This document shows, piece by piece, positions 37,120 through 50,321 of a stretch of DNA of 64,000 nucleotides. The DNA comes from Primulina eburnea (Eukaryota > Streptophyta > Magnoliopsida > Lamiales > Gesneriaceae), in assembly GCF_022965805.1 (NCBI RefSeq), contig NC_133104.1, forward strand, positions 42,080,682 through 42,144,681. The letters run 5' to 3'. The notes under the pieces are model-generated. The model worked only from the letters and a program-made list of their open reading frames with translations, did no database searches and was not told the DNA's origin. Each line of letters starts with the position of its first letter. Positions within the stretch are counted from its first letter, which is position 1. A program made the translations under genes and the position numbers.

Positions 37120-38520
37120 TTTGTTTAGGATAAATATTCGTGAAACTGTATTAGAAAATGCATAATGTTTGTTATAAAAGTAAAGATAATATACATCTAT
37201 AATATCTTCAAATAAAAAGACTCATACAACAAGTGCTTTTTGTCTCTAAAGCACACAAAAAGCACACCGTTTTCTTCTACAAAATATCTTTATATTATGA
37301 AAATTAAAGTATAATAAAAAAAATTCAGTCATAACATTTAAAAGGAAAAAGAATGATCCACCATAATTAAACTTTATTTAAAAATTTAACGTGCTTATAA
37401 TTATTATTACTACCGAATTTACTACGTATACATACACCTCATACCAAAATTTACCAAGCATGATATCAAGTCATAAATTGGAGATATGAGATTACAGATT
37501 TAGATATTGCCAGTTTATTTCAATTACTTAGCACAGATATATACTCAGGCAGGTATTTCTGATCTCAATGGATAAAGCATACCGAATCATATTTCCACAA
37601 TGTGACACAAGCACGCATTGTCGTAACTGGTAGTGAGTTTACATACAAACATGTGCTGAATTGTGTTTCCTTCATTATTTACTTCGAAGTAGGCAAGGAA
37701 ACTTTTGCTAACGTGTTCAATTTGAAGACAGCGATACGTGGAAATGCATTTTGGTAGCAAAAATGGTCCTGGTCCGATCCATGTATACTCATTTTATATA
37801 TGTCACTTAGTCACATAGAATTCGAGATGCGTGCACGCTACAAATATTTCAACTCTTGATTTGAATTGATTTCGTTAGTAAGATAAATAAAACGAAGGAA
37901 GAAACCATATAATGGTAAGCTAAAGAAATCACCAGCAGATGTGCTCACGGTTAAAACAACTAAATTCAAACAACTAAAGGATCACAATTGAGGAAAAGAT
38001 ACTTCAAGTCTGGACCGGTTTGTAGGCGAACCATTTGCATCCAGTGAGGATTACAGGTCTGAAAATCCTTTCGGGTTTCGAACTATGTGAAAAAATCACA
38101 CCATGATACAGTTGCGAGCGAGCAATACCAACGGTTCTCATGATAATAATCTCATATCAGGAGTCAATCAAATTATGTTTCATAAGCTCCATATCATTGC
38201 AATATTGCTATATTTTTTGAAGCAGGAGCGTTTTACTGGTTTAATGACCAAGTTTAGACTTCTTGATGCAATAATGATGAACAGAACCAGAGGAATAGCT
38301 GGCTAGAGTATATCAGAACAATACAAGAGGATGCACTGTCTATTCATATGTCAAGTTATAGTTTGCTACTATAGATGGAGTCAAAATACAGAAAATCGCC
38401 CCGCTCCGATGCTGCTGAAACACTCGAGGGCGAGGTTAACTCGACCCCACCCCTGCTGGCAGTGCCCGCAAGGGTCGATCAACGTCCGAGTCAATTTTTT
38501 TTTTTTACAGGGAGGTGGGC
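37120..38520. other. Intergenic DNA, no gene recognised
   Basis: AT-rich sequence, then a GC-richer patch at 38.40-38.52 kb leading into the hairpin pair. No family recognised. Confidence 0.4.
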
Positions 38521-38587
38521 CCGGATCAGTCATGTGGAGTGATCCGGACCGTTCATTGCTCGTGCAGGCACAGTGCCTGCACGGGCA
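38521..38587. repeat. Two adjacent strong hairpins
   Basis: CCGGATCA (38521-38528) pairs perfectly with TGATCCGG (38540-38547) across an 11-base loop. Ten bases later TGCTCGTGCAGGCAC (38557-38571) pairs with GTGCCTGCACGGGCA (38573-38587) across one base, with a single mismatch. The patch is GC-rich in AT-rich surroundings. Confidence 0.85.
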
Positions 38588-39317
38588 GGGTGAAACAATC
38601 CGAAAAATTGATTCTTAAACAAGTTTCAAGATCACCCAAAAGCCTTCGAGGTGCATGATTAACGACGTAGGAAAATTCTTCCCTCCTCGTCTCCGTGTGA
38701 ATACAAGTTTAGAAACAATTCGAAACATGATACAAAATTTACATACTTCTATCAATATTTTCCCCGGTATGATATATATTTTGAATAACATATTCCAGTC
38801 AAAACTCCACTAGAAAAGTATCCATAAACTTGAAGAAAATAACTTGCACCAGCAAGAAAACTCTGAATCAATGTTGAACAGAATCCACCATTGTTTGGTT
38901 CGTGTGATCATACGATGACTGATATAACACATACATAATACAGGACCATAGATCAACATAGATGGATAACATAATGATTATAATTTGTACAACCTGAGGA
39001 AAGTTTTGTGTTAAACAGGTATGTATTATAAATTTTAAGTCTTATTCTCCTAATCAAACTATGATAATATGCATTCTAGAAGATCGTGTTTCCGATTGCA
39101 CGATGCGAAAAAAAAAATAATAATAATCCGCAATACAACTTAAGAAGTCAAGGAAATTCAGAACAAGACAATCAAACACATAGATCCCTTTCGTTGCGAT
39201 CCGATCTCCATCTAAAATTAGCCCATCAAGAACAGAAAAGGTCGAGAAAAACGGCAAAAGTTCGAACCCAGGAACAATTACCGAGAACCAACAGTGCGTA
39301 GTCAAAGTGAATCACGA
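38588..39317. other. Intergenic DNA and 3' flank of the OEP7-like gene
   Basis: No further gene recognised. Confidence 0.45.
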
Positions 39318-39551
39318 TCAGACGGCCTTGGAAACGGTGGAAGAGGCAGCTGCATTGGAATCATCAGATTCATTGTTATTGGGATTGAGAGGTGCGTCGA
39401 GGGTTTCATCGTCGGGATCGTAGTCGGGGTTGAGATTACGATCGATGGCACCGCGGCCACTTTCGAGACAAGGCTTGCAAGCTATCTCAAACGTCAACCA
39501 TCCCAAAGCCACCGCCGCAATGGCTATCAGAGCCGCCGTTACAGCCCCCAT
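39318..39551 (-). CDS. OEP7-like chloroplast outer-envelope membrane protein
   Basis: Encodes a 77-residue protein with one N-terminal membrane segment (MGAVTAALIAIAAVALGWLT) directly followed by FEIACKPCLESGRGAIDRNL and an acidic, disordered tail (NPDYDPDDETLDAPLNPNN...). The pattern Ala-rich helix, ALGW..EIA.KP, then ..IDR/K....DPDD matches the signal-anchored OEP7/OEP14 family. Those proteins insert into the plastid outer envelope without a cleaved transit peptide and serve as targeting models; their biochemical role is unclear. The frame stays open upstream to Mets at 39632 and 39683. I chose 39551 because family members begin only a few residues before the helix. With the longer start there would be a Ser/Arg-rich extension. 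No intron is needed. Confidence 0.7.
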   Translation of the reverse strand: MGAVTAALIAIAAVALGWLTFEIACKPCLESGRGAIDRNLNPDYDPDDETLDAPLNPNNNESDDSNAAASSTVSKAV

Positions 39552-41743
39552 CCCCTGTTTCCTCCGCCGCAAACTCAGCTTGTTCGACAGAGGAAAAAAA
39601 GTCGTTGAAGCAATGCGACTCTTCTGATCCATTCTAGAATGCGACTCTTTATCACAAACTGTTGTCCTCTTGCCATGTGGCATGTGATTTGATTGGATGG
39701 TGATGATGAGTTGGAAAATCTCCTCTCAAATCAAAATTCCATTTCTTTTTTTTAATCGCAAATATAACCTAAAAAATAATCAATCACGGTGCATTGGGCC
39801 TGAGAGTTGGAATGGGCCATCGCACAGAGTGGATTGATATAGTGTCCAACCTCAGCCATTGCGGCCCAACGCTTGAACTTAAGCCAATTAAGAAATTTTC
39901 GTTAAGATCTTGTAATAAATATATAATTTTGATTGTCCAATCCAAAATTTGAAAATATTGTCCTTATTTTAATCGAAAATCGTGAAACAAAATGAGGCTC
40001 CTTAGCGGCCAGGCCGGTCCCTTATAACTGTTAGTGCCAGACTTAGGCAGGTCTCGATTAACCAAGAAATAGTTTTAAATTATGAAACTCTGAATTTGAA
40101 AAGGAATTTAACAGCATACCTATATACTTCAAATCATAAATATGTAAAGGTGAGTTTTCGGTTAACTAGGGGAAACCTATTCCAAAATTTAACAACAATG
40201 ATCAACTACTGACTACAGTTGGTCCAACTAGATTAATCCGTGTCGGGTTTTTTCCGAGCCGACCGCGGCTTACGGTTTTTCTCGGGACCAGACAAACCTT
40301 ATGGGGGAGATTTATACTTCCACTAAAAAAGCATGCATGCTAGCTAAGCTGCATGCCCATATGCCCCAACTTGCTTCTATTATAGCTCAACAAAGTTGCA
40401 TGGCTAATGGCAAGTGGCGTCCCATAAATCAGGCTCAACTTGTCCATTTAAGAAAAAACAGTACCAAGTTGCCTCTCCTTTGCTCCTACAAATTCCTTAT
40501 CTGATGTGTTCTGCTGTCTGAAAAAGGACTATCTCCAACAAAAGTCGATGCAAACTTTTAACCATTTGGTACTCAAACACCCTTTTCTTTCCCCGACCGA
40601 TTGAAAGATCTTAATGCGTGCCTTTCTATCTCTCCAAAAGTTTAGGCCGCTTTTTATCCTTTCTCAAACATCCTTTCCACCGCAACTTGCACAGGTGGGG
40701 TAGTCGGAACGGATTTATTTGAGAATATCGTTTGGATCATTGACACTCTTTTCTTGAATTGAAAAAAAAATAATCCTAACCTGCTATATATATTTTGCGT
40801 ACGTCGGCCTAGCTTGTATCCGAGCATCCCGATAATTTGAACAAACTTGACGCACAGTTTTCCTATGATGAAACAAGTAATCCGCGGAGTGAGAAGTCAA
40901 CAATGTGGAGCCTGTAATTTTGAATTGCTACCATGAATTTGCACTTTCGATCATTGTAATTGCACGAAACTGAAATCCCAATGCGAAGGGTTAATTAGTA
41001 ACAAGTTTTGGTTAATTTTTTTACTTTTTAGGCAGAGAGGAGTTTGTTATAATTATGTCTCGAACTTGATATCTCGTCTCAAATTTGAAGTATTATTGTC
41101 AAATAAGCCGTAAGTCATCGACATTTTATATATAGAAGATTCTTCTTATTAAAAAGACATTTTATGAGGATAAAAATGTAAAACCTTTTAACAAATTAGC
41201 ATTAAAAATTTCTTGCTTCTATTAGCTAGACAATGAGATATTGTTCTGATTTTAAATTTGATGTTTTATTTTCTTTTCTCTTTTTAATTCCAACAACGTT
41301 AACGCAGGTGAACATCACATGTCCTTATATCGGGCAATTAATACCCTTAAATATATGATGTCTAAAGATAAGAAAAACTGCAGTGCCAGCTACTTCATTT
41401 GACCTGGAAAAGAACAATACAAGAAAAACAAGAAAACATGCTTGGTGTCTTATTGAGAAGATCGATACATGTTAGAAATTAAGCTAGCTAGATTGGCGAG
41501 GTATTTAAATTTCAAAAAAAAAAAATTGGTTATTATATTAACTATCAAAATCAGCATCGTTTTTCTTTTCAATTATGAAGTTTTTTCATTTTAGTTTTTC
41601 TATGATCGGTCGTAGGATATAAAATTCATTTGACTCGACGTCACTTAATCATAAAAATTCTTCTCGACGAGAAGAATATTTATTTACTTTATTGGTTGAA
41701 TCAACTGCTTTAATATTATTTACCTAGAATTCATGATAACAGG
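39552..41743. other. Intergenic DNA, no gene recognised
   Basis: A 67-codon frame at 40301-40504 (+) and GC-richer patches near 40.0 and 40.25 kb have no recognisable identity. The rest is AT-rich. Confidence 0.4.
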
Positions 41744-41751
41744 AATTCATC

Positions 41752-42300
41752 CAGGGACGGACATATGTTTAGCCCGTTCTAGGTTGTAGTTCAGCCCCAT
41801 TTTTTTTACAAAGAGTTATAGAGATTCGAGCCAATTCTATTTTTTTTTTTTGGAAATATATATAGAGATTTAAGCACAGTCTAATTTTTTTAAAAGATAT
41901 TACGTTGCAAATAACTCATAAAAGTTAATATCTACAATACCTATTTAAGTTTCACGATGAATAAATATAGATTTTCGATATTTCAAGGGGGTTTGGTGCA
42001 AATAACTCATAAAAGTGATAAATTTATTTTATCAATTCTTTTATTTAATAGAATTTAATTTTGAAAGTACATTAAAATATATTAAAAATAGTTTTAAAAT
42101 GTAAATTTTGAATCTAAGTGAAATTTCTCTTATATTAGACGAGTTAAATATTAATTTAAATAATATATAATTTTGAAAACTGATATTGATTAAATATCTT
42201 TTTTGAAAATTAACTCTCCTATTTCGAATAGGCTAAGAACAATAGTATTTTTTTAAAAAAAAATACCAAAGCCATTTTGTTAACTATTTTCATATTAATA

Positions 42301-42377
<77 letters not shown>

Positions 42378-42444
42378 CACACACATACATACACACATTT
42401 TTAATTCAAGCCCACCTCAATTTTAATTCCTAGATCCATCCTTG
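41752..42444. mobile_element. Nonautonomous hAT-like transposon
   Basis: A 693-bp element starting CAGGGACGGA and ending TCCATCCTTG (imperfect inverted termini, 8 of 10). It is flanked by exact 8-bp duplications AATTCATC (41744-41751 and 42445-42452). Termini of the CAGGG type with 8-bp duplications are the hAT signature. It has no coding capacity and contains the long AT/AC microsatellite. Confidence 0.8.
42305..42397. repeat. Compound (AT)n-(AC)n microsatellite
   Basis: About 31 AT units (42305-42367) followed by about 14 AC units with two AT interruptions (42369-42397). It lies inside the hAT-like element near its right end. Confidence 0.95.
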
Positions 42445-42452
42445 AATTCATC

Positions 42453-45332
42453 TAATCGTAAAAACAGACATGACTTATCAGTTTCACGAATAAAGATATG
42501 TAAGATCATCTCACAATATACCTATTATGCAAGCAAAAAGTGAGTCGCTTCTTCCCTTCTTAAACCTAGAAAACTTCAATTTTTTGTTTAGTTTAGTGAA
42601 AAAATTAATTTCAATCTCCAAGATTTTATCAACAATTTCCTAATATGAAACTAAGTATTTTTCTATCATGACCTTTTTTTAGTTAAGAAGCCTAAATCAT
42701 GTTTAAATTCATGTTGCTTTTTTGACTTTTCCGTGCCATGAGAATAAGCATTTTTGTCATAATGTGGACCAAACTTTTAACCTAAATCCATAATTATTTT
42801 CCCACTAGCTATTTGCGTGTCAAAATGTGGGAGAATTTGACTTGGAAAATAGCTAATTCTGTAGTAAGGACGGTGTTACCGAACTTTTCAGATTGAAGAC
42901 CTTGAACTATCCCACAAACTTGGGAAAAATATGAATTCAACATTAGATCAAAAGAATGGTCAATGAATTAGGTTACCAGTTTAACGGTGGATGGTCAACA
43001 AGTGTGACGGTCTTGATAATATAAATTATATATATTGATGAATATTTTGGTGAATAGGGTGAGCTGAGTCGAGGCAATCTACCGGATGATGATGATGAGT
43101 TATGTTTTAGGAAACTGAGCAAGGGATATGACCTCAAGTCATAACCTGCAGACAAGGAAGATGACTCGTGAATAAGCGTCGGAGCCGGCGTGTCCACTCT
43201 GATGCTTAAATCAGCATGTTGAAGATGAAAGATAAAAGTTGTATATGTGAGTGAATATGTATGAAATGCTTAAGAGTTTCAGAATGTAAAACTTAACTCT
43301 CATGCCGAATGAGATGCATACCTTTTATTCGAACACTCGAGTGTGGCACTGTTATCGAGGTATTCTGGGTAAAAATTAACCTGGAGCCTGTAAAAGCCCG
43401 GGGAGAGGAGGTCTCAGACACTCATCTGCTCGATCTCTGAAGAATTCATCCTGCATATTTACTGATTTGAGCTATCTATTTTATATCTCGGGTCCTCCAT
43501 GACCCGGGTTCTTAGGTAGGTATCACTATATATATATTGCATGATATTTGTATAGGTATATTGCATGATATTTTTATAATAATAATAATTGATGTCAATG
43601 TATTCGATACCAAATAGAAAATCTTTATGGAGAATAGTTCCATGCGCGCGGTTGAGCACATGTAAATACATGTGCACCCGTGGACTAATGAATTCTAGAG
43701 GTTGGCCATTTTAATTTTGACTGGCAACACACACATGCCCGCCATTAATTCTTGTCTAACATTTATTCTTTTTCATTCTATATGTGTGTTTATGTCTACT
43801 TTCACGTAGTTTATTGCATTTCGTAATTCGTTAGATTTAAGTTCCATTGGATAAGTATTTATAAAACATTTTAAAAATTTATAAAAGGTTTTTAAAGTTG
43901 TTTTAAGGAGAAAAAATGTGTTTGAACAACTATTCTATAAAAACATTTTTACAATTAAAAAGTACTATATTTTGATTTCTATCCTCGTCTACGCTTCTAA
44001 TAACATAAAAAAATCTCAATTGTTCTTTTAAAAATATACTTGAAGAACATTTTTTTTATAAAAAAAAACGCATACTTTAAAATTTTCACTTATAAAACAT
44101 AAAAAATGTTTGTAAAATATTTTAAAGTTTTGATTCATATTTTCAAGACTAATTATATAATATCCAATTCTATTAAAATTCTAGTGTTTAATTAATCAAA
44201 TAAATCATTATCGAGTTGTTTGTATATTTCAGATTTCTATATTCTTGCATGTCATTAATTATGATTAAATCAGCTAAATTTTAATGTTAAAATTTGTTAA
44301 ACCAAAGTATCGCTAACTAATATTATAAAATGTTAACTCACCTAAACCACTATACATTTTATGTTGCTAATCAATCATTAACGTTTCAATAACACAAATA
44401 CCAAAGCTACGGGACACAATTATTTATAGGAGTCGTGGTCAAAAAATTATAAAAAAACAATTTTTTTTAAAAAAAATAATCAAATCTTTAGTTGATTAAT
44501 AATGATTAGATATCACATGCATGGTTTAATTAGAAAAAGTAGTAGTAGATCACGGCAAATATTTGCTATCTGCAAATAATTATCATGTGCTGCGATCATC
44601 GTAATTAATAATTGAATTAATTTGTCACGAAAAATTTAATAAACGGACTTATAAGCCTTTCAATACAATAATATACAAAATAGTCGAACATGCAACATTT
44701 TGCTACCCATTACGGGATATATGAATTAAGGCAGATTTGATTTTATATTATTTATTTTTTAAAATATGTATATCGTTAATTGTGCCTCACTTGGGAAAAT
44801 TCAATTGGAAATATTAAAGTAAATAGTCGGATGCGCTCGATTGGAAGAATAATTGAAATAATTGAAGAATTAATTAATGGACTGAATTAATAAGCGGTAA
44901 ATCAATATTATTTGATTAATTTGCATGCCGACTGCATGTGCCTCACTTCAATTATTAATTATGTGTGACGATTTAATTATCTTATGGAGAGTTGTGTAAT
45001 TATCAAGCCACTGCTGGCTGAGGATTTGTCTCATTTGACAAAATATTGTCTACTTGTCCGATAAAGTGTCATTTCATCCAGTGGATTAAAAAACCATATA
45101 GTTTCGTCCTTTTTTATATATATAAGGTATTTAAAAATAAAGTTGTTAGCACATATAAAAATTATTATATTTTCGTTTCAATGATAGACACAGAAGTGGA
45201 TATAATTGATTGACACGATTTATCAAAATTATATATATACAAAAAAATGTTAGAGTTTAGAAAGTGAATCTTGTCAATGGTTTATTTTACATTTCACAAA
45301 TAAAAAGGTAACTTCTAAATTATAATCAAGAA
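42453..45332. other. Intergenic DNA, no gene recognised
   Basis: AT-rich. A 74-codon minus-strand frame at 42973-43197 and GC-richer sequence up to about 43.45 kb have no recognised identity. Confidence 0.4.
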
Positions 45333-45500
45333 ATGCAACGTGGTTAATGGTAGTGCATATAGGAGGAACTCATGTTTTAGGAAGAGGGCAATCTAAGTTA
45401 TTGACTCTAATTCTATTAGTCAAATCATGCGACCGGTTGATTTACATGCTTCCTGGAGAAGATGCAACCCCACGATCATACATATACATTAACTCCCATT

Positions 45501-45601
45501 CCACGTGGTCTTCTTTGAGATGTCTAATCTGGTCCAGATTTAACATGAAAGCACCGAACAAACTCGACCTTCTCCTTTCCCCCCACACCGCTCTATTTAA
45601 A
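45501..45601 (+). promoter_or_regulatory. NCED promoter: G-box and TATA box
   Basis: A perfect G-box CCACGTGG (45501-45508) lies about 90 bp before a TATA box, TATTTAAA (45594-45601). The start codon follows about 95 bp later. G-box/ABRE-type elements bound by bZIP factors are known in stress-induced NCED promoters, so drought or ABA responsiveness is a reasonable inference. Confidence 0.6.
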
Positions 45602-45694
45602 CCCCCATTCTTTATCCCCCTTCACTCCCCTTTCTCATCTTAAGAACAAAGCTATTTCAACTTCTCTTTTACACACCTCGAGATGATTAAGCAT

Positions 45695-47510
45695 ATGGCT
45701 TCATCTTCTTCTGTGTTTGACACAAATTCAAGTTATTTGGCAGGGAGTAGAGTTTCTTGCCCACAGTTCTCGTTTGTCGAGGTGGGATATCGATCAAACT
45801 CTGTCTTGATGACGAATAAGCATTCGAAAAGAAATAGCATCAGCTGTGTTTTGCATTCACCTTCGATTTCCACTTTACCCAAGCTGCCCTTTCAAACAAC
45901 CACGACACCTAGAACAGATTTGCCACCCAAGAAATCTGATGTTCAGGCGCCACCGCCCCAATGGAACATACTAAAAAAGGTGGCAGCCAAAACCTTGGAC
46001 GCGGTGGAGGGCGTATTGGTTTCACACGAGCGCCAACACCCACTCCCCAAGACTGCCGACCCTGGAGTCCAAATTGCATGGAAACTTCGCTCCGGTTCCA
46101 GAGCAGCCGGTACAGAAAAAGCTTCAGGTAACCGGTAAAATTCCCTCCTGCATTAACGGCGTGTACTTGCGTAACGGCGCCAACCCTTTACACGACCCAG
46201 TCGCGGGCCACCACTTATTCGATGGTGACGGCATGATCCACGCCGTGACCATCCGAGGAGGCAAGTCCGTCAGCTACGCTTGCCGGTACACGGAGACGCA
46301 AAGACTGACTCAGGAACGTAAATTGGGACGGCCCGTTTTTCCTAAAGCCATTGGCGAGCTCCATGGGCATTCGGGCATAGCCCGGTTGATGCTCTTCTAC
46401 GCCCGAGGCTTATTCGGGATACTGGATCACAGCCATGGCACAGGGGTGGCTAACGCCGGGTTAGTATACTTCAATCAAAGGCTCCTAGCCATGTCTGAAG
46501 ATGATCTTCCCTATCAAGTTCGAGTGAACCAATCAGGAGATCTCGAAACAGTTGCGAGGTATGATTTCTCGGGGCAATTGAAAAGTGCCATGATTGCGCA
46601 TCCAAAGATTGATCCTGTGTCTGGGGAGCTATTTTCTTTGAGCTATGATGTTGTTCGAAAACCTTATCTTAAATTCTTCAAATTCTCCAACGAGGGCATT
46701 AAATCACCTGATGTCGAAATACCACTCGTTGTTCCCACAATGATACACGATTTCGCCATAACTGAGAATTTAGTGGTGATCCCTGATCAGCAAGTGGTTT
46801 TCAAGCTTCAAGAAATGATCAAAGGAGGCTCCCCTGTGATCTACGACAAGGAAAAGATTTCCAGGTTTGGAATTTTGTCGAAAAATGCTAAAAATGCGGA
46901 CGATATTATATGGATTGAGTGCCCCGAAACCTTTTGTTTTCACATATGGAATGCTTGGGAGGAGCCGGAGACTGATGAGATCGTGGTGATTGGTTCATGC
47001 ATGACTCCACCCGACTCTATTTTTAACGAATGCGATGAGAAGTTGAAAAGCGTTTTATCCGAAATCCGGCTGAATCTAAAAACCGGCGAGTCCAAAAAGC
47101 GGCCAATCATCAACTCGTCCGTGCAAATCAACCTAGAAGCCGGCATGGTTAACCGGAACCGGATTGGCCGGAAAACCAGGTACGCTTATCTTGCCATTGC
47201 GGAGCCCTGGCCCAAGGTTTCCGGCTTCGCAAAAGTGGACCTCTCGACTGGAGAAGTCGAAAAGTTCATCTACGGCGATTATAAATATGGAGGCGAACCG
47301 TTTTTTGTCCCCAATGACACGAATTCCAAAAGAGAAGATGATGGGTACATTCTCACATTCGTACACGACGAAAATGAGTGGAAATCAGAGCTTCAGATCA
47401 TAAATGCCATGACATTAAAATTGGAAGCCTGCGTCAAGCTTCCATCAAGAGTCCCGTACGGGTTTCATGGGACCTTCGTGAGCTCAAAAGACTTGGAAAA
47501 TCAAGCATAA
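45695..47510 (+). CDS. NCED: 9-cis-epoxycarotenoid dioxygenase, with one apparent frameshift
   Basis: Plastid non-haem iron dioxygenase that cleaves 9-cis-violaxanthin or neoxanthin to xanthoxin, the committed step of abscisic acid synthesis. Intronless, as NCEDs are; about 604 residues when read through the break. A Ser-rich transit peptide is followed by the amphipathic helix region ([20 protein letters not shown]) and [14 protein letters not shown]. Iron ligands H302 (MIAHPKID), H351 ([10 protein letters not shown]), H416 (FHIWNAWEE) and H591 (YGFHGTF) are all present. The reading frame shifts after ...VQIA. One extra T at 46079 separates GCA from GGAAACTTCGCTCC, and the C-terminal 476 codons continue in the next frame. 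As written it would yield only an N-terminal fragment. All else is intact, so this may be an assembly error or a very recent mutation. An in-frame ATG at 45683 is an alternative start. Confidence 0.93.
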
Positions 47511-47786
47511 ACAACGTACTGGAAGATCGAATTAAATGTATAGATACGCATAGCAGTTCGTATGTATATATTCTGTCGACGGCAGTGCCAGAGGGATCGG
47601 TAGATTTAGATCGGCGTCCCCGGAATTTTCTGCCACACTCAGATTATGATTTCGACAGTCGTTTTGTTAGCATAAATTATTTTAGTTTTACTCCGGTGCC
47701 AGGCTTGTAGCTTTTGCTGTAGGTATTAATGGAGCTCAGCCGGTTTCTGTTTCTTCTATATATTCCATGCTTGCTTTCGATTCCCC

Positions 47787-47792
47787 AATAAA
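47787..47792 (+). terminator. Putative polyadenylation signal of NCED
   Basis: AATAAA about 280 bp after the NCED stop codon, followed by T-rich sequence. Confidence 0.45.
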
Positions 47793-47878
47793 TGCATATT
47801 ATTATTTTTTCTTCAATATGGTTACATTTTGTCAATCTTTTTTCTTTAAATTTAAGAAAGAAAAAAAATTATATTAAA

Positions 47879-48047
47879 TGTTCTCACGGACCATATTTTG
47901 TGGGATGAATTTTTTATTTGGGTCATCTATGAAAAAATATTACTTTTTTATGCTAAGAGTGTTACTTACTTTTTATTGTGAATATCAATAGGATTAATTC
48001 GTTTCATATATAAAGATTAATGAGATCGTTTCATAAGAAACCTACTC
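47879..48047 (+). mobile_element. GAGACGGTCTC MITE copy 10 (degenerate, 5'-truncated)
   Basis: Lacks the 5' start but keeps the centre and a CCTACTC end. Confidence 0.65.
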
Positions 48048-48617
48048 TTTACGAAGTTCATATCATATAATATTATTATCAAGATTGTAATAATAATTAG
48101 ATATACTTTATTTTATTTTCATTAATCATTCCTTGGATAGAACTATATATACTACAACTATTAAAAATGAATGTAATAAATTAACTAGAAAGTTGAAAAA
48201 ATAGAGTTTTTATTTTTAAATTGAAATATAGAGTATTAATCAAACCGAAAGTTGACCTTCAAGTTGAATTACTAGCTCTCTAATTAACTATTTGGCTAAA
48301 TCTTCCCTCGGAGCTATCTTATATTTATTGTTCGAAACAACTGTCTTAATCAAATAAATGGTATCGAGGAAGTAGGGGAAACACCAATAATTTGCATTCA
48401 TCTCTATTACACTTCATATATCGACGCTTAATTTCATTGACATATTATAAATTTTACACTCGATAAGAAAGAATTATCAAATACATAAAGTACAGGGAGA
48501 AATGCAAATAACCCGGAAACATGTGTATGTAGGATTTAATTTGGTTGTTGTAAGAGACATGGTGCTTGTGTTTGTATTGAGATATTTGGATGATGAGTTT
48601 GAAACGACATTCATATT

Positions 48618-48773
48618 GACAAAAACTTGTGTGAGACGGTCTCACGAGGCGTATTTTGTGAGATGGATATCTTATTTGGTTCATCAATGAAAAACTATTA
48701 TTTTTTATGCCAAAAATATTACTTTTTATTATGAATATCGGTAAGGTTGATCCGTCTCACAATAGACATACTC
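48618..48773 (+). mobile_element. GAGACGGTCTC MITE copy 11
   Basis: Flanked by exact ATTCATATT duplications (48609-48617 and 48774-48782). It is shortened near the 3' end, so internal deletion happened before or after insertion without touching the end. Confidence 0.9.
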
Positions 48774-48782
48774 ATTCATATT

Positions 48783-50312
48783 AGGGTATATCTCAAATTC
48801 ATCACACACACACTTTATAGACAAGATTTTACGTGCTTTTCGAGTGTGTTCCGGGCATAATATGGTTGTTGCGATATATATTTTGAGTTAATAAAATAGA
48901 TTGGGATATGTTTATAACGTCGTCTCAGCTTGGATAATATAATCAAAACATATAATAGATTTAAGAGCGGGTAGTGCTGCATTATCTGTGTACGTAGTTG
49001 GCCATTCTCTCAGTGTTGTTTTTCCATAAAGAATAGTCTCATCCTCAGCAAGTGGAAAAACCAACGGAAAGCTTTAATTTTGTGATAGATAATAATATAT
49101 ATCCTTTCCCTTGGAATTAAGTGTGCTCTAGTAAAATGTGGTCGATTGTGCACGTCCATATATATGTATATTCAAATGAGTTATAATTGACCCGACATGA
49201 CGCAACCGCCTCGCACCTCCACCCACTCGGAGGAGAATATGTTTTATAGAATCGACGTTTCCAAAACACTTTCAAATTATATATTTTTAAATAAAATTGT
49301 TTTATATCTTTTTTTATGACGATGAATTTGCGGTCGTTCTTTGGATATTGGTGTTAGCTTGTAAACTGCACTAAATAAGTGTTGTGCGACGTGCTCGAAC
49401 CGGGTTCAACATGTTCAACCCGAATCGGGCTTACCATGTCCATGTTCATATAAACCTTATTCAGGCATCTGCGCGCGTTTCTTTAATATTATACATTTAA
49501 TTTATATTGTTAGTATTATGTGTGGTATAAACAATGGTAATAAATATATTGCAAAACGACAATACGAGGATTCGGCACAGAATTTCAAAAATTGAGTTTA
49601 CGCACCACAAAATTGTTTGGATGAACAAAGTGCATGTGAAATTCACGTGGACCACAATATAAAACAAACTAGAGTCCAAAAATATGGGACAAGCTTTCGT
49701 ATTTTATACAAATACAAAGATATTTATTACGTTATTTTATTTTACTCTAATAAATATAAATATTTTTTTATTGTATGAATATATTAACCTATTAAATAAT
49801 TGAATTTTTTTACAAAATTAAATTTTTAAATATTATTTAATTTGATGTATGCACTTAAAACAGTACCGGGGAGAACTAATTAAATTTAATATTATTTAAT
49901 ATTATGTATGCACTCGACTAGGATTGAGCAGAAAACAAACTGGGAAACCCAATCGCTGCTTTGGATTGGTTTTTAATCGATTACGATTTTAAAAATAGTC
50001 AAATCAAAAAATTTGTTTTGATCAATAAAATCAACTGCATGTTAATATTTATCTATTTATAATAATTAGTTTGAAAATTTTCAATTATGTGAAAAATAAT
50101 CAAAATATTTATTTTTGAAAATTAAAATTGATCCAAACAAAGTCAAATCGAAATTTACGTTTGGTTTTTAATTGTTGATACTTTAGTTTGTTTGCCTTCA
50201 AAATTCGCAAAACCGACAACATAGTTTGATTTGAATTTATCAAAAACCGAATCAATACGGTGTCTCTTACCCTACGTGTCGAGCATGATCTTTTCTAGAC
50301 ATTATTATTCAA
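48783..50312. other. AT-rich intergenic DNA
   Basis: No gene or element recognised. Confidence 0.45.
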
Positions 50313-50321
50313 AAGATTTTT

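Noticed and set aside
45347..45643. Open frame just upstream of NCED
   Set aside because: It covers the G-box and TATA region; no similarity seen, and it ends before the NCED start.
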